This document shows positions 63,825 through 64,000 of a stretch of DNA of 64,000 nt, one piece after another. The stretch covers positions 62,001 through 126,000 of the forward strand of contig JAKVBG010000001.1 in NCBI GenBank assembly GCA_022447605.1, in the 5' to 3' direction. The stretch comes from Mariniblastus sp. (lineage in GTDB: Bacteria; Planctomycetota; Planctomycetia; Pirellulales; Pirellulaceae). How positions within the stretch are numbered: the stretch's first letter is position 1; every line of letters begins with the position of its first letter. The notes under the pieces were generated by a model. The model was not told the origin of the DNA, did not search any database, and saw only the letters and a program-made list of their open reading frames with translations. The position numbers were made by a program, and so were the translations under genes.

Positions 63825-64000
63825 GGCAACCTCGGACTGAATTCCTAAACCGTTCGACCAACCCGCGACTCCGTGTTGGACACCCCGTTACGGTACCCGT
63901 TTTCGACCCGCCGTCAACCGAATTCCAAGACTGGGCCAGCCTGAAAAATAAAAACCGGTTGATCGCCGACTGGCAACCGATTGGCAGCCGTTACATCGCC

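Noticed and set aside
1-64000. CRISPR arrays, insertion sequences, prophage or integrase genes
   Set aside because: None were seen: no regularly spaced repeats, transposase or integrase motifs. The tRNA genes show no flanking integrase or obvious attachment-site duplication.

Overview
The window looks like a chromosome segment of a planctomycete (Planctomycetota, probably a marine Pirellulales/Planctomycetales-type bacterium). The evidence is the set of families seen together: two PSCyt1/DUF1549/DUF1553 plus DUF1501 gene pairs, two DUF1080 (3-keto-disaccharide hydrolase) proteins, a DUF1559 pseudopilin-like protein, a PEP-CTERM protein, secreted LRR proteins, a DUF6655-like lipoprotein and many exported proteins of unknown function. 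Placement is by family content only; no search was possible. UGA is an ordinary stop codon for many genes here (for example hom, the phosphoglycerate-mutase-like gene and the RND gene).

Layout. 1-8.6 kb: edge-truncated lactonase, secreted LRR protein, tRNA-Ser, homoserine dehydrogenase plus a PGM-like proposed homoserine kinase, an RND/MMPL exporter, a DUF1080 protein and a zinc-ribbon protein. 8.6-17.6 kb: secreted protein, NhaC antiporter, histidine kinase and HTH-receiver regulator, lipoprotein, a protein with an EKDQ minisatellite, and mnmG. 17.9-24 kb: an unusual peptidase-amidotransferase-DsbD-like fusion, nnrD, argG and a double ABC-2 permease. 24.1-34.7 kb: two convergent operons, one with an exported methyltransferase, a PSCyt/PSD1 protein and a DUF1501 protein (+), the other with PSCyt/PSD1, DUF1501 and FG-GAP proteins (-). 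35-43.4 kb: two thioredoxin-like genes split in the ORF track by in-frame UGA, interspersed with a DUF3050 protein, two serine hydrolases (one fused to a VanX-like dipeptidase) and a membrane protein. 43.8-51.2 kb: a pair of membrane-anchored helical proteins, then a cluster of Cys/His-rich protein, DUF1559, PEP-CTERM, MerC-like protein with Cys-rich repeats and a prepilin-peptidase-like protein, ending at tRNA-Val. 51.4-64 kb: small cytochrome c, zinc ribbon, WecA-like transferase with O-antigen ligase, response regulator plus HemQ, csrA-fliW, HEAT/LRR/PDZ protein, DUF420 protein, tRNA-Leu and a second DUF1080 protein.

Main discovery. Two genes read most simply as selenoprotein genes. At 35031-36362 (+) two in-frame UGA codons nine bases apart give a U-x-x-U motif in a thioredoxin-like domain that is followed by a CxxCH motif and two PDZ domains. 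At 38881-40053 (-) one in-frame UGA gives a C-x-U motif (GCTUNNG). In each case the frame stays open on both sides, the UGA sits where a redox Cys would be expected, and a hairpin follows whose loop begins 18 nt after the (first) UGA, as expected of a bacterial SECIS. No selA/B/C/D gene is in the window, so selenocysteine use by the host is inferred.

Other notable points are the metal-flavoured pseudopilin/PEP-CTERM/MerC cluster, the three-domain fusion at 17904, the exported methyltransferase, and the prepilin-peptidase-like protein in which I cannot find the second catalytic aspartate motif.
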